Shown one piece after another: positions 6,395 through 15,080 of a DNA stretch of 64,000 nt (within the stretch, counting starts at the first letter, position 1; every line of letters starts with the position of its first letter). The position numbers and the translations under genes were made by a program. The notes under the pieces are model-generated. The model did no database searches, was not told the origin of the DNA, and worked only from the letters and a program-made list of their open reading frames with translations. Origin of the DNA: Paludibacteraceae bacterium (GTDB taxonomy: Bacteria; Bacteroidota; Bacteroidia; Bacteroidales; Paludibacteraceae); assembly GCA_905233375.1 (NCBI GenBank), contig CAJOEJ010000004.1, forward strand, positions 1-64,000, written 5' to 3'.

Positions 6395-9300
6395 AACGAT
6401 TCGCATTGATACTACTATGTGCATGGATGAGCCTGTCCCTGACGGCAGGTATCCATACCTATACCTCACAATCCGTATTGTCGGAGGGTCACTGGGTCAA
6501 GATACGCGTGAGCGAGTCAGGCGTGTGCCGCATGGGTTTCAATGAGTTGCGCAGCGCCGGTATCGAGCCGACACAGGTGCGTGTCTTCGGCTACGGAGGC
6601 GCCATGAAGAATCAGGATTTCTCGAAACGCAACATAGACGACCTGCCGCAGGTGCCGGTTTATGCAGGCGAGGACTATATCCTCTTCCGGGTACAGGGTC
6701 CGGTCAGCTGGGAGTACAACGGTTCGCGTTTCGTTCATACCCGCAACACCTATTCCGACTACGGCTACTATTTCCTGACGGACGACGCCGGTACGCTCCT
6801 GTCCCCGACGGAGGGCACGGCTGTCAGCGGTACCGCTACCACCGTCACCACGTATATGCACTATCAGGTGCATGACTACGACTCAATCAACCTCATTGAC
6901 CGTACGGGCGTGTCCGGCGGCGGACGGACGTTCTACGGCGAGCAGTTTGCCGGAAACCAGCAGCGTACATTCACTTTCGAAACGCCGAATGCGGTGGCAG
7001 GCGGCACGAACAACGTCTATATGCAGATAGCCGCCAACGCTTCCACGCAGTCCTATTTCGTGGCGTCGGTCAACGGCGGTACGTCCAAGAGTTCGTCCCA
7101 CAAACCGATCCCGGACCACTATACGTTCGGTATCCCGGCTTCCATCAGCGTGACGGGCACCGTTACAGCAGACCGGCAGCAGGTACAACTCAAACTGCAG
7201 AACAGCTCCGCCAGCGCAATGGGGTGGCTGGATTATATCGAGATAACGACTCCGGGCAACCTAGTCATGACGGGTTCATGGATGGATATCCGCACGGACA
7301 AGAACTACAAGTCCGCTACGCCGGTTGAGTTCCGTCTGAGCAACGCCCGCAGCGGCATCCAGATATGGGACATCACCCGCTTGGATGCCATCAGCCGCGT
7401 GCCGGCTACACTGAACGGCGACGTGCTGTCATGGAAAGGCACCCAGGCGGACGGCATCCACGAATACGTGGCAGTAGATGTGAACGGCACGCAGTGGGTA
7501 CACGCCGACATCGTCGGAGAAGTCAGCAACCAGAACCTGCACCGTCTGTCCAACATCGACTATGTCATCATCTGTCCGGACGGCTACCAGGCGGCAGCGA
7601 CCGATCTGGCGCAGGCGCACCAAGCCAAAGAAGGCATCACATGGGCGGTTGTGACCGACCAGGAGGTGTACAACGAGTTCTCCTCGGGTACCCCCGATGC
7701 TACGGCTTACCGGTGGCTGATGAAGATGCTGTACGACCGTGCGAACGGCGGCTCGATTGCCAAACCCAGATGGCTGCTGTTGATGGGACACGGTACATTC
7801 GACAACCGCAAACTGCTGCCCAACTCGGGACTGAACCTGCTGCTCACCTATCAGGCGAAGGATTCGGAAAACGAGGTCAACGCCTATGCGACGGATGACT
7901 ATTTCGGGTTCCTGGACGACAAAGAGGGCGTGAACGACACGCAGGGACGAATGGATATCGGCGTGGGACGTCTGCCTGTTTACAGCGTGGAAGAAGCCCG
8001 CACCACCGTGGACAAACTCATCCGCTATATCCGCAACGAGGAGACCGGCAAATGGAAGAACCAGCTGGTCTATCTGGCGGATGACGGTGAAGACGGCATG
8101 CACACCGAGACCGCGGAGAAGAGTGCCGAACTGGTGCGCAAGAAGAATCCCGATTTCGTTGTACACAAAATATTCTTAGACGCCTATCCGCAGGAGGTGA
8201 ATGCGAGCGGTGAGAGTTATCCTCTCGCCAAGAACCGGGTGCTGAACCTGCTTAAGAACGGTGCGCTGTTCTTCGACTATTCGGGTCACGGCGGTTACAA
8301 CGCCATCACCAACGAGTCGATTCTGAACCTCAAGGACATCGAGAGCATGACGAACCGTCATCAGGCGTTCTGGCTGTTTGTGACCTGTAACTTCGCGCAG
8401 TGCGATGCGGGCAAACGATGTGCCGCGGAGGCGACGGTGCTGAATCCGAACGGCGGCGCTATCGGCATCCTGTCGGCGACCCGTACCGTCTATGCCTCGC
8501 AGAACACCAGCCTCAACCGCGCCGTATGCGACACGCTGTTCGGGCATGCCGATGTATTCCACTACGAGATGACTCTGGGCGAAGCAATCGCTATCGGCAA
8601 GAACAGTCTGGGTTCGGATATGAACAAGATGGCATATGTGCTGTTAGGCGACCCGGCTTTGCGGCTCAACTACCCGACGGACTACCACGTAGAGACGACT
8701 ACGCAGGTGGATACGCTCAACGCGCTCAGCGTACAGCATATAGAAGGACGCATCATCGACGAGGACCATAACACGGTAAACGATTTTGACGGCAAGGTGG
8801 ATATCACCATCTTCGACAAGATGCAGTCCATTCCGACCCGCGACAACGACAACGCAGGTGGCGACCCGCGCGTGATAGCATACAACGACTACCCGAGCGT
8901 TCTCTTCTCCGGCGCGACAGAGGTGAAGGAGGGGTTGTTCAACTACACGTTCATGGTTCCCAAGGACATCCGCTATAACTACGGCACAGGACGCATCGTC
9001 TATTATGCGGTGACGGCGGACTCCCTAGAGACGCTGGAAGCCGTAGGACATTTCGAAGACTTCGTCATCGGCGGTTCGGGCAAGAGCGTGATTGTGGATA
9101 CGGTCGGTCCGACGATGCGCATTTACCTGAACACCATCGCGTTCAAAGACGGCGACAAGACCTACAGCACCCCGCGTTTCTTCGCCGACCTGTACGACGA
9201 ACACGGTATCAATACCGCCGGCGCCGGTATCGGTCATGACCTGATGCTCGTCATTGACGAAGACCCGAAGATGAGTTATTCGCTCAATGAATATTTCACC

Positions 9301-9738
9301 GCGCAGAACAACAGTTACCAGTCGGGACAGGTGAGCTACCTGATGGAAGCTCTTCCGGACGGTCCCCACAGCCTGAGTTTCCGCGCATGGGACCTGCTGA
9401 ACAACAGTACGACCCAACGGCTCAACTTCGTTGTGGAGGCTGGTTTGGATCCGTCCATCTACTCTGTGACCACCTACCCCAACCCGGTGGGTACACAAGG
9501 CATCCTGAACCTGGTCATCCAGTACGACCAGCCGGACGAACTGCTCCAGACGGAGATATACCTCTATACACCCGGCGGACAGATGGTGTACAGCCATCAC
9601 CAGAACAACCCCGACGGGGTGCGTATCCCGCTTAACGAACTCGGACTGCAACCCGGAGTGTATTTCTATCACGTAAAAATCAAATCCGCCACCAGCCGCT
9701 ACAGTGCGACTTCCGGCAAGATCATCGTAACACGATAA
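6391..9738 (+). CDS. porU: PorU, type IX secretion system C-terminal signal peptidase
   Basis: 1115 residues. PorU is the gingipain-family (peptidase C25) sortase on the cell surface that removes the C-terminal signal of T9SS cargo and attaches the cargo to lipopolysaccharide. Signal peptide: residues 1-19. The N-terminal motif HWVKIRVSESGVCRMGF is typical. The C25 domain lies at about 390-770. The expected catalytic His is in DYSGHGGY (H633) and the Cys in FVTCNFAQC (C666). The C-terminus has the Por secretion tail layout: TTYPNPV, then a beta sandwich ending PGVYFYHVKI and KIIVTR. It forms a cluster with porV directly downstream. Confidence 0.95.
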   Translation: MKRFALILLCAWMSLSLTAGIHTYTSQSVLSEGHWVKIRVSESGVCRMGFNELRSAGIEPTQVRVFGYGGAMKNQDFSKRNIDDLPQVPVYAGEDYILFRVQGPVSWEYNGSRFVHTRNTYSDYGYYFLTDDAGTLLSPTEGTAVSGTATTVTTYMHYQVHDYDSINLIDRTGVSGGGRTFYGEQFAGNQQRTFTFETPNAVAGGTNNVYMQIAANASTQSYFVASVNGGTSKSSSHKPIPDHYTFGIPASISVTGTVTADRQQVQLKLQNSSASAMGWLDYIEITTPGNLVMTGSWMDIRTDKNYKSATPVEFRLSNARSGIQIWDITRLDAISRVPATLNGDVLSWKGTQADGIHEYVAVDVNGTQWVHADIVGEVSNQNLHRLSNIDYVIICPDGYQAAATDLAQAHQAKEGITWAVVTDQEVYNEFSSGTPDATAYRWLMKMLYDRANGGSIAKPRWLLLMGHGTFDNRKLLPNSGLNLLLTYQAKDSENEVNAYATDDYFGFLDDKEGVNDTQGRMDIGVGRLPVYSVEEARTTVDKLIRYIRNEETGKWKNQLVYLADDGEDGMHTETAEKSAELVRKKNPDFVVHKIFLDAYPQEVNASGESYPLAKNRVLNLLKNGALFFDYSGHGGYNAITNESILNLKDIESMTNRHQAFWLFVTCNFAQCDAGKRCAAEATVLNPNGGAIGILSATRTVYASQNTSLNRAVCDTLFGHADVFHYEMTLGEAIAIGKNSLGSDMNKMAYVLLGDPALRLNYPTDYHVETTTQVDTLNALSVQHIEGRIIDEDHNTVNDFDGKVDITIFDKMQSIPTRDNDNAGGDPRVIAYNDYPSVLFSGATEVKEGLFNYTFMVPKDIRYNYGTGRIVYYAVTADSLETLEAVGHFEDFVIGGSGKSVIVDTVGPTMRIYLNTIAFKDGDKTYSTPRFFADLYDEHGINTAGAGIGHDLMLVIDEDPKMSYSLNEYFTAQNNSYQSGQVSYLMEALPDGPHSLSFRAWDLLNNSTTQRLNFVVEAGLDPSIYSVTTYPNPVGTQGILNLVIQYDQPDELLQTEIYLYTPGGQMVYSHHQNNPDGVRIPLNELGLQPGVYFYHVKIKSATSRYSATSGKIIVTR

Positions 9739-9819
9739 AAACCCATTACAGCCTATGAAGCATATCGCTTGAACATTCAAAACGCAAACCAAGAACAAAA
9801 ATAATAAATGTATAATCAA

Positions 9820-11004
9820 ATGAAAAAAATCTTTATTTTTCTCACAGCGCTTGTGTGCGCCCTCACGGTGAGTGCACAAGTAGATGACACAATGAACCCG
9901 TTAATTACGTCTATGCCGTCGTTGTCGATAGCCCCGGATGCGCGTGCAGCAGGTATGGGTGACTTAGGCGTAGCGACGGAAGCCGATTTCAACTCGCAGT
10001 ACTGGAATCCCGCCAAGTACGCATACATGTACTCGAAAGGCGGTATCACGGCAAACTACACCCCGTGGTTGCGGAAACTGGTCAGCGAGATCGACCTTGC
10101 CTATCTCGCCGGATTCTATAACTTCGGTGACCTCGGCGGCGGTATCGGTGCGAGCTTCACCTATTTCTCGATGGGTGACGTGAGCCTGACGGATGCGAAC
10201 GGCAACACCACGATCACGACCGTACGTCCGAACGAATGGGCATTGGATCTCAGCTATTTCCGCAAGCTGCATGAGTATGTATCGATGGCGGTGGCTGTCC
10301 GCTTCCTCTATTCGGACCTGAACAACGGTGTCAACACCTCTCTGTCCACGGGCAGCGAGATGCACCCGGCATGGACGATGGCGGCAGACATATCGCTGTA
10401 CTACCGCCAGCCGATAGAGATTGCTACCGGCGAGAGCCATTTCAACTTGGGCTTCAGTCTGAAGAACCTCGGCGGCAAGATGACGTATGCCGATGACGGA
10501 AGCAGTAACTTCATCCCCGCCAGCATGAACCTGGGTGTCAGCTACGAGTTACCGTTGAACAAGTACAACTTCCTGACCTTCAACCTCGAGACGAACAAGA
10601 TGCTCGTTCCGAGCCGTTACTCGAAGTATGCAGCAGACCAGACCACCCACAAATACACGCAGGCTGAGTATAACGCGCTCAACCCGGCTCGTGGCTGGTT
10701 CCAGTCCTTCGCAGACGCTCCGGGCGGATCGAAAGAGGAGTTTGACGAGGTTCGCTGGGGTGCAGGTATCGAGTACTCGTACAACAAGCAGTTCTTCGCC
10801 CGCGCCGGTTACAGCTATGAGAGTTACTACAAAGGAAACCGTAACTATCTGACTTTCGGTGCCGGATTCCATCTGTCGATCGTAACGCTGGATGTATCGT
10901 ACTGCGTGGGTCTGGCAGCCTCCAACCCGCTGGACCAGACGATGCGTTTCACGCTTGGTTTCGACCTCGCCGGCATCAAGGATCTGGTGAACAACAAGAA
11001 GTAG
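9820..11004 (+). CDS. porV: PorV (LptO), T9SS outer-membrane shuttle protein
   Basis: 394 residues. PorV is a FadL-like outer-membrane beta barrel that takes cargo from the translocon to PorU. The signal peptide MKKIFIFLTALVCALTVSAQ is cut after SA. The mature start SMPSLSIAPDARAAGMGDLG and NSQYWNPAKYAY are hallmarks of the family. The barrel ends with alternating strands and TLGFDLAGIKDLVNNKK. The ORF track starts at 9808; the ATG at 9820 gives the better signal peptide. It lies between porU and ispF, the order I remember from P. gingivalis. Confidence 0.95.
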   Translation: MKKIFIFLTALVCALTVSAQVDDTMNPLITSMPSLSIAPDARAAGMGDLGVATEADFNSQYWNPAKYAYMYSKGGITANYTPWLRKLVSEIDLAYLAGFYNFGDLGGGIGASFTYFSMGDVSLTDANGNTTITTVRPNEWALDLSYFRKLHEYVSMAVAVRFLYSDLNNGVNTSLSTGSEMHPAWTMAADISLYYRQPIEIATGESHFNLGFSLKNLGGKMTYADDGSSNFIPASMNLGVSYELPLNKYNFLTFNLETNKMLVPSRYSKYAADQTTHKYTQAEYNALNPARGWFQSFADAPGGSKEEFDEVRWGAGIEYSYNKQFFARAGYSYESYYKGNRNYLTFGAGFHLSIVTLDVSYCVGLAASNPLDQTMRFTLGFDLAGIKDLVNNKK

Positions 11005-11015
11005 TCCTTTGGGCT

Positions 11016-11504
11016 ATGAAATTCAACCATTCCATGCGCATTGGTTTTGGATATGATGTACATCAATTCGCCCCTGACCGCAAGTTGTGGTTAGGGGGAA
11101 TTGAGGTGCCGTACGAGCAGGGTCTGTTAGGCCACTCGGACGCGGACGTGGCAATCCACGCGCTATGCGATGCCTTGTTAGGCGCAGCAGCTATGCGCGA
11201 CATAGGCTATCATTTTCCGGACACGAAAGGCAATGCGTACGAAGGTATCGATTCGAAGATTCTTCTGCGCCGCGTCATGGAGATGCTGCGTGAAGCCGGG
11301 TATGAATTAGGCAACTGCGACATCACCATCTGCGCCCAGGCGCCCAAACTGAGTCCGTACATCGACGCGATGCAGGCTTGTCTGGCGGAGGTAATGCACG
11401 TTGCCCCCAACCAGGTCAGCATCAAAGCGACAACGACCGAACATCTCGGATTCATCGGTCGCAAAGAAGGTATCGCCGCCTATGCGGTAGCACTGATTGT
11501 ATGA
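11016..11504 (+). CDS. ispF: 2-C-methyl-D-erythritol 2,4-cyclodiphosphate synthase
   Basis: 162 residues, the family size. IspF cyclises CDP-methylerythritol phosphate in the non-mevalonate isoprenoid pathway. Zinc ligands are in GYDVHQF (D and H), and the metal-binding HSDADVAIHALCDALLGAA and IGYHFPDT motifs follow. The C-terminal ATTTEHLGFIGRKEGIAAYA is complete. A second ATG at 11034 (MRIGFGYD) is an equally good start. The stop overlaps the next start. Confidence 0.96.
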   Translation: MKFNHSMRIGFGYDVHQFAPDRKLWLGGIEVPYEQGLLGHSDADVAIHALCDALLGAAAMRDIGYHFPDTKGNAYEGIDSKILLRRVMEMLREAGYELGNCDITICAQAPKLSPYIDAMQACLAEVMHVAPNQVSIKATTTEHLGFIGRKEGIAAYAVALIV

Positions 11505-11887
11505 GAAAAGGGTTCGTCATAGCGATGTGTCTGATAGCACTTGGGATAAGTGCCGAGACGAATATGGTCAAGCAGATGGTGGCTACGTTCACCACCTTGG
11601 GGGGCGAACCCGAAGTGACCGAAGAAAGCGGGCGGTACGTCCGGCTGACATTAGGAGACAGCGTGCGGGTGGAGTTGTTCAAAGCAGGGGATGAAGATAC
11701 GTGCAAGCACTATGTACTCATCACCGCCTGCGCACCGCAATGCTCCTCGCGCGTACGCGTATATAATAAGGAGTGGGAATATCTCTATCCCGTCGAAGCT
11801 CCGTTCCAATCCATATTCCCGTTAGCCACGATGGATAAAGAAACCGGCCAGATCACCTGGTCGGATAACGATACGTGGGAATATTAA
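11501..11887 (+). CDS. Small secreted protein, DUF3256-like
   Basis: 128 residues from an ATG that overlaps the ispF stop (ATGA). The ORF track extends it upstream to 11378 in the ispF shadow; the coupled ATG at 11501 gives a proper signal peptide (KGFVIAMCLIALGISAE). The mature part has VLITACAPQCSSRVRVYNKE and the ending TMDKETGQITWSDNDTW. The CAP-C-S-R-x-R-x-Y pattern resembles DUF3256 proteins of Bacteroidetes, but the protein is shorter, so only resemblance is claimed. Function unknown; probably periplasmic. Confidence 0.7.
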   Translation: MRKGFVIAMCLIALGISAETNMVKQMVATFTTLGGEPEVTEESGRYVRLTLGDSVRVELFKAGDEDTCKHYVLITACAPQCSSRVRVYNKEWEYLYPVEAPFQSIFPLATMDKETGQITWSDNDTWEY

Positions 11888-11912
11888 ACCAATGGTGATT
11901 GGTGATTTTTAG
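11888..11912. repeat. ATTGGTGATT word tract between convergent genes
   Basis: CCAATGGTGATTGGTGATTT fills the short gap between the convergent 11501 gene and aroK, running up to the aroK stop. The same word family forms the larger tract at 17380. Confidence 0.6.
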
Positions 11913-12451
11913 CGGTTTTTGATAAATTCGTATAATTCTTCGGCGATGCGCTCGTCGGAGTATTCGTCGCATATATCCACGTCCAGCACATGGTTGGCTT
12001 TGGCATAAAACGGTTCGCGTGCTTCCAGTTGCGGGGCAATGAAGGACAATAGTTCTTTCTCGGTACGCCCCTGCAGAACCGGACGCTCCTTCAGATCGGT
12101 CAGGCTAAGCCGCTTCGCCAAATGTTCCGGTTTCCAGCGGATATAGATGCTGGTTCCCAACTCCCGCAGACACTCCATGTTATCTTCCCAACACGGGTAT
12201 CCGCCTCCGGTGGCATAGATGACTTTTTCAAAGGGCACCTGATCCGCCAGGTCTTCCACCACATATTTCTCTTTCTTCCGGAAATCCTCCAATCCGTACG
12301 TACGGATATAATCGGCGGTGGAGAGTCCGTGAATCTCTTTGAACGCGGCATCGAGGTCCACGAAATGCCATCCCAGCTTGTCCGCCAGGAGTCTGCCGGC
12401 TGTTGTCTTACCGGCACCCATATAACCGACTAAATAAATGGGGAGGAGCAT
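11909..12451 (-). CDS. aroK: Shikimate kinase
   Basis: 180 residues. The enzyme phosphorylates shikimate in the chorismate pathway. Walker A GYMGAGKTT is at 9-17, followed by FVDLDAAF (shikimate-binding D-x-D region), FRKKE, ATGGGYPCW (the GGG loop that binds shikimate) and RPVLQG (lid arginine). Length and motifs are normal. It is the last gene of the minus-strand run prfB, DUF349, ftsE, sufE, aroK. Confidence 0.95.
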   Translation of the reverse strand: MLLPIYLVGYMGAGKTTAGRLLADKLGWHFVDLDAAFKEIHGLSTADYIRTYGLEDFRKKEKYVVEDLADQVPFEKVIYATGGGYPCWEDNMECLRELGTSIYIRWKPEHLAKRLSLTDLKERPVLQGRTEKELLSFIAPQLEAREPFYAKANHVLDVDICDEYSDERIAEELYEFIKNR

Positions 12452-12484
12452 GGGGGATTGGTTATTGGTTATTGCCTATTGGCG
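12452..12484. repeat. ATTGGTT word tract at the aroK/sufE junction
   Basis: GATTGGTTATTGGTTATTGC then CTATTGG lies between the aroK start and the end of sufE and encodes the last SufE residues (ANRQ) plus the stop. Confidence 0.6.
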
Positions 12485-12894
12485 TAGGCGAGGGCATAGA
12501 GGCGGATTTGCTTGAGCATGGCTGCCACCCCGTTGGAGCGGGTCGGGCTGAGGTGCTCCTGGAGACCAATGCGGTCGATGAAATAGAGCTTGGCTTCCAA
12601 TATCTCTTTGGGCGTATGTCCGCTAAGCACGCTCAGCAACATAGATACGATACCTTGCACCAGCAAAGCATCCGAATCCCCGTTCAGCATCATCTTTCCA
12701 TCCTCCATACGGCAGGTGAACCACACTTTGGACTGACATCCGTCGATCAGGTTCTGCTCCGTTTTGTCGGCTTCGGGCATGGGGTGTTTCTGGAGTTCCT
12801 TGCCGTAGTCGCAAATGAGTTGATAGCGGTCGAGCCAATCGTCAAACGCTTCAAACTCTTCAATAATCGCGTCTTGCGCTTCGTTGATCGTCAT
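12469..12894 (-). CDS. sufE: SufE-family Fe-S assembly sulfur acceptor
   Basis: 141 residues. SufE accepts persulfide sulfur from the cysteine desulfurase SufS. The sulfur-carrying cysteine is in IDGCQSKVWF (C53). GDSDALLVQGIVSMLLSVLSG and FIDRIGLQEHLSPTRSNG are strongly conserved family segments. The track extends the ORF to 12966; the ATG at 12894 (MTINEAQDAI) gives the normal N-terminus and lies 5 bases after the ftsE stop. The C-terminal tetrapeptide comes from a repeat tract. Confidence 0.94.
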   Translation of the reverse strand: MTINEAQDAIIEEFEAFDDWLDRYQLICDYGKELQKHPMPEADKTEQNLIDGCQSKVWFTCRMEDGKMMLNGDSDALLVQGIVSMLLSVLSGHTPKEILEAKLYFIDRIGLQEHLSPTRSNGVAAMLKQIRLYALAYANRQ

Positions 12895-12899
12895 AGAGA

Positions 12900-13568
12900 T
12901 TAATCCACTTCTTTTATCACTCCGTTGTCGAAGAGCCATTTCTTGCCCGGATAGAGTTCGGGCCACAGTTTGTTATGGGTGGAGACGAGTACGGTTATAC
13001 CCGCTTCGGAGATGGAATGCAACAGTTCCATTATCTCCTCGCCTGTCTCGGCATCGAGGTTTCCTGTCGGTTCATCCGCCAGAATCATCTCGGGCGAGTT
13101 GAGCAACGCGCGCGCTATCACGACACGCTGCTGCTCACCTCCGGACAGCTCGTACGGACGTTTGTAGGCTTTGGTCTCCATCCCGACCTGCTTGAGCACC
13201 TCCATCACATGCTCCTTCATCAGTTTCTTGTCCTTCCATCCCGTAGCACTGAGCACAAAGAGGAGGTTATCCTCGACGGAGCGGTCGGTGAGGAGTTTGT
13301 AGTCCTGGAAGATGATGCCCAGACGGCGTCGGAGGTACGGCAGTTTGCGGCGGCGGATATGGAGCATGTCGTAGTCCAATACCCGCGCCTGTCCTGCTAT
13401 GATAGGCAGCGCTCCGTAGAGCGTTTTCATGAACGACGACTTGCCGCTGCCCACTTTGCCCAGAAGATAGATCGTCTCGCCCTTTCCGACCGTCACATTG
13501 ACATCGTGCAGCACGATCTGCTCTGCCTGACAAATTTCTACGTCCTTATATTCTATCAGCGTATTCAT
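12900..13568 (-). CDS. ftsE: FtsE-type cell-division ABC ATPase
   Basis: 222 residues, a single ABC nucleotide-binding domain. Walker A GKVGSGKSS is at 37-45, the signature LSGGEQQR near 142, Walker B MILADEPTGNLD just after, and the H-loop STHN near 197. FtsE with the membrane protein FtsX regulates cell-wall hydrolysis at division; ftsX is not adjacent here. The start overlaps the DUF349 stop by four bases. Confidence 0.88.
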   Translation of the reverse strand: MNTLIEYKDVEICQAEQIVLHDVNVTVGKGETIYLLGKVGSGKSSFMKTLYGALPIIAGQARVLDYDMLHIRRRKLPYLRRRLGIIFQDYKLLTDRSVEDNLLFVLSATGWKDKKLMKEHVMEVLKQVGMETKAYKRPYELSGGEQQRVVIARALLNSPEMILADEPTGNLDAETGEEIMELLHSISEAGITVLVSTHNKLWPELYPGKKWLFDNGVIKEVD

Positions 13569-15034
13569 TCTTCTTCCGCCTCTTCTATTTGCGCTTTGAT
13601 CTCCTCCAATTTGGCTTTGAGGGCTTCTATCTTGCGCTGCATATCCTCCACCAGTTTGTTGGACGATTTGGACTTGGAGGTAAAGAAGAGGATGTTGTTC
13701 TCCGCTGTTTTTATCTCCTGCTGCAAGCGGTCGCGCATTCTCCGAAGCGCCTCAACGCCCTGGTTGGCAGCCGCCTGTACGGCGCGCTGTGCTTTGGCTT
13801 CACGCCGTTCGCCGCGTGCTTTGGCAGCCGCTTCGCGTTTGGCGGCGAAGAAGGCATCGCAAGCTACGGAGAACTGTTTCCACAAGTCCTCGGAGTACTT
13901 GCGTGTTACAGAACCGATCGTTTTCCACTCCGCCTGAAGATCCATCACGCGCTTGGTGGCTTCATCCCACTCTGCTTTGCCCCATTCGGCATTCGCCCAC
14001 TCGGCATTCACCGCTACCACCTGCTCCAGGATGGCACGTTTGCGCTTGAGGTTGGCGGCAAAAGTATCGCGTATCTCGCGGAAATACTCGGCTTTGGCAT
14101 GGAAGAAACGGTCGCATTCGGCGCGGTACTCATCGTAGATGGACTGGTTGAATTTCTTGGGTGCGAATCCGATGGAACGCCACTCCGCCTGCATCTCCTG
14201 CACCTGCTGCGTCATCTTCTCCCACATCTTGGATGTGATGGGTTCCCCGTTGACGATGGGTTCGTTGAGCGCTTTCAGCCGCTCAATAATCGCCTGCTTG
14301 CGCTCGAGGTTCTCCTGCTCCTTGGCGTGCAGTTCGTCAAAATACGCCTGATGCTTCTTGTTGATAACGGAGGAAGCGGCTTTGAACCTCTCCCAGAGTG
14401 CTTCGCGCAGTTCGCGTGCGACGGGACCTATCTCCGCCCATTCGTCATGGAGCTGCTGCAAGGCGCGGGACGCCTCCACGATGTTATCGTTATTCTGCAG
14501 GCGCTCAGCGGCTTCGCACAAGAGCGTCTTGAGTTCGAGATTCTTCTTGAAATCCAGATCACGGAGTTCGATATTTATTTTGACGAGGTCATAAAACTGC
14601 TCCTGACACTGCTGGTATGCTTTGCGGATCTCCTGGGTATTGGGTGCGGGAACGGCTCCGATGGTCTTCCATTCCGCCTGCAGTTCGCGCATGCGCTGTA
14701 GGTTCGCCATCACGCCGTCGGCATTGGCGCCCTCCACCATCTGACGCATCTCTTCGAGTATCGCCTGCTTGCGGGCGAGGTTCGCCAACTGCTCCTGCGT
14801 TTGCGCAGCGGTTATTTCGGCGCGTTTGGCTTTATACTGCGCCAGCAGTTCCTTGAACTCGGCTTCCTCCGCCTCCAGTGCGGCTACGTCGGGTTCAGCC
14901 TCTTCGTCCGCAGGTTCGGATTCGCTGTAGAAACGCGTTTTGAGACGGTCTACGTCCTCTTTAATTGCCATTACATCCTCAGCCTCAAGTAATTGCTTGA
15001 GTTCATTAATCATTTCTTGTCTTGTGCTTGCCAT
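13565..15034 (-). CDS. DUF349 repeat protein
   Basis: 489 residues, mostly charged helices. At least five DUF349 repeats are visible, each with a QAEWKTIG-type core (QAEWKTIGAVPAPN, HDEWAEIGPVARE, QAEWRSIGFAPKK, QAEWKTIGSVTRK). A coiled coil ends the protein with an acidic tail EEAEEE. The family is cytosolic and of unknown function. Between two repeats the segment NAEWANAEWGKAEW is a small tandem expansion of an EW pentapeptide, mirrored in the DNA as CACTCGGCATTCG copies. It lies between prfB (46 bases upstream) and ftsE (4-base overlap). Confidence 0.9.
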   Translation of the reverse strand: MASTRQEMINELKQLLEAEDVMAIKEDVDRLKTRFYSESEPADEEAEPDVAALEAEEAEFKELLAQYKAKRAEITAAQTQEQLANLARKQAILEEMRQMVEGANADGVMANLQRMRELQAEWKTIGAVPAPNTQEIRKAYQQCQEQFYDLVKINIELRDLDFKKNLELKTLLCEAAERLQNNDNIVEASRALQQLHDEWAEIGPVARELREALWERFKAASSVINKKHQAYFDELHAKEQENLERKQAIIERLKALNEPIVNGEPITSKMWEKMTQQVQEMQAEWRSIGFAPKKFNQSIYDEYRAECDRFFHAKAEYFREIRDTFAANLKRKRAILEQVVAVNAEWANAEWGKAEWDEATKRVMDLQAEWKTIGSVTRKYSEDLWKQFSVACDAFFAAKREAAAKARGERREAKAQRAVQAAANQGVEALRRMRDRLQQEIKTAENNILFFTSKSKSSNKLVEDMQRKIEALKAKLEEIKAQIEEAEEE

Positions 15035-15080
15035 ATTATTGTGGGAGTTTAAATTTCTATCTTGTTTGTTATTATCCGGT

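Noticed and set aside
12975-13937. 320-aa plus-strand ORF
   Set aside because: Antisense of ftsE and of the end of the DUF349 gene, both clearly real on the minus strand.
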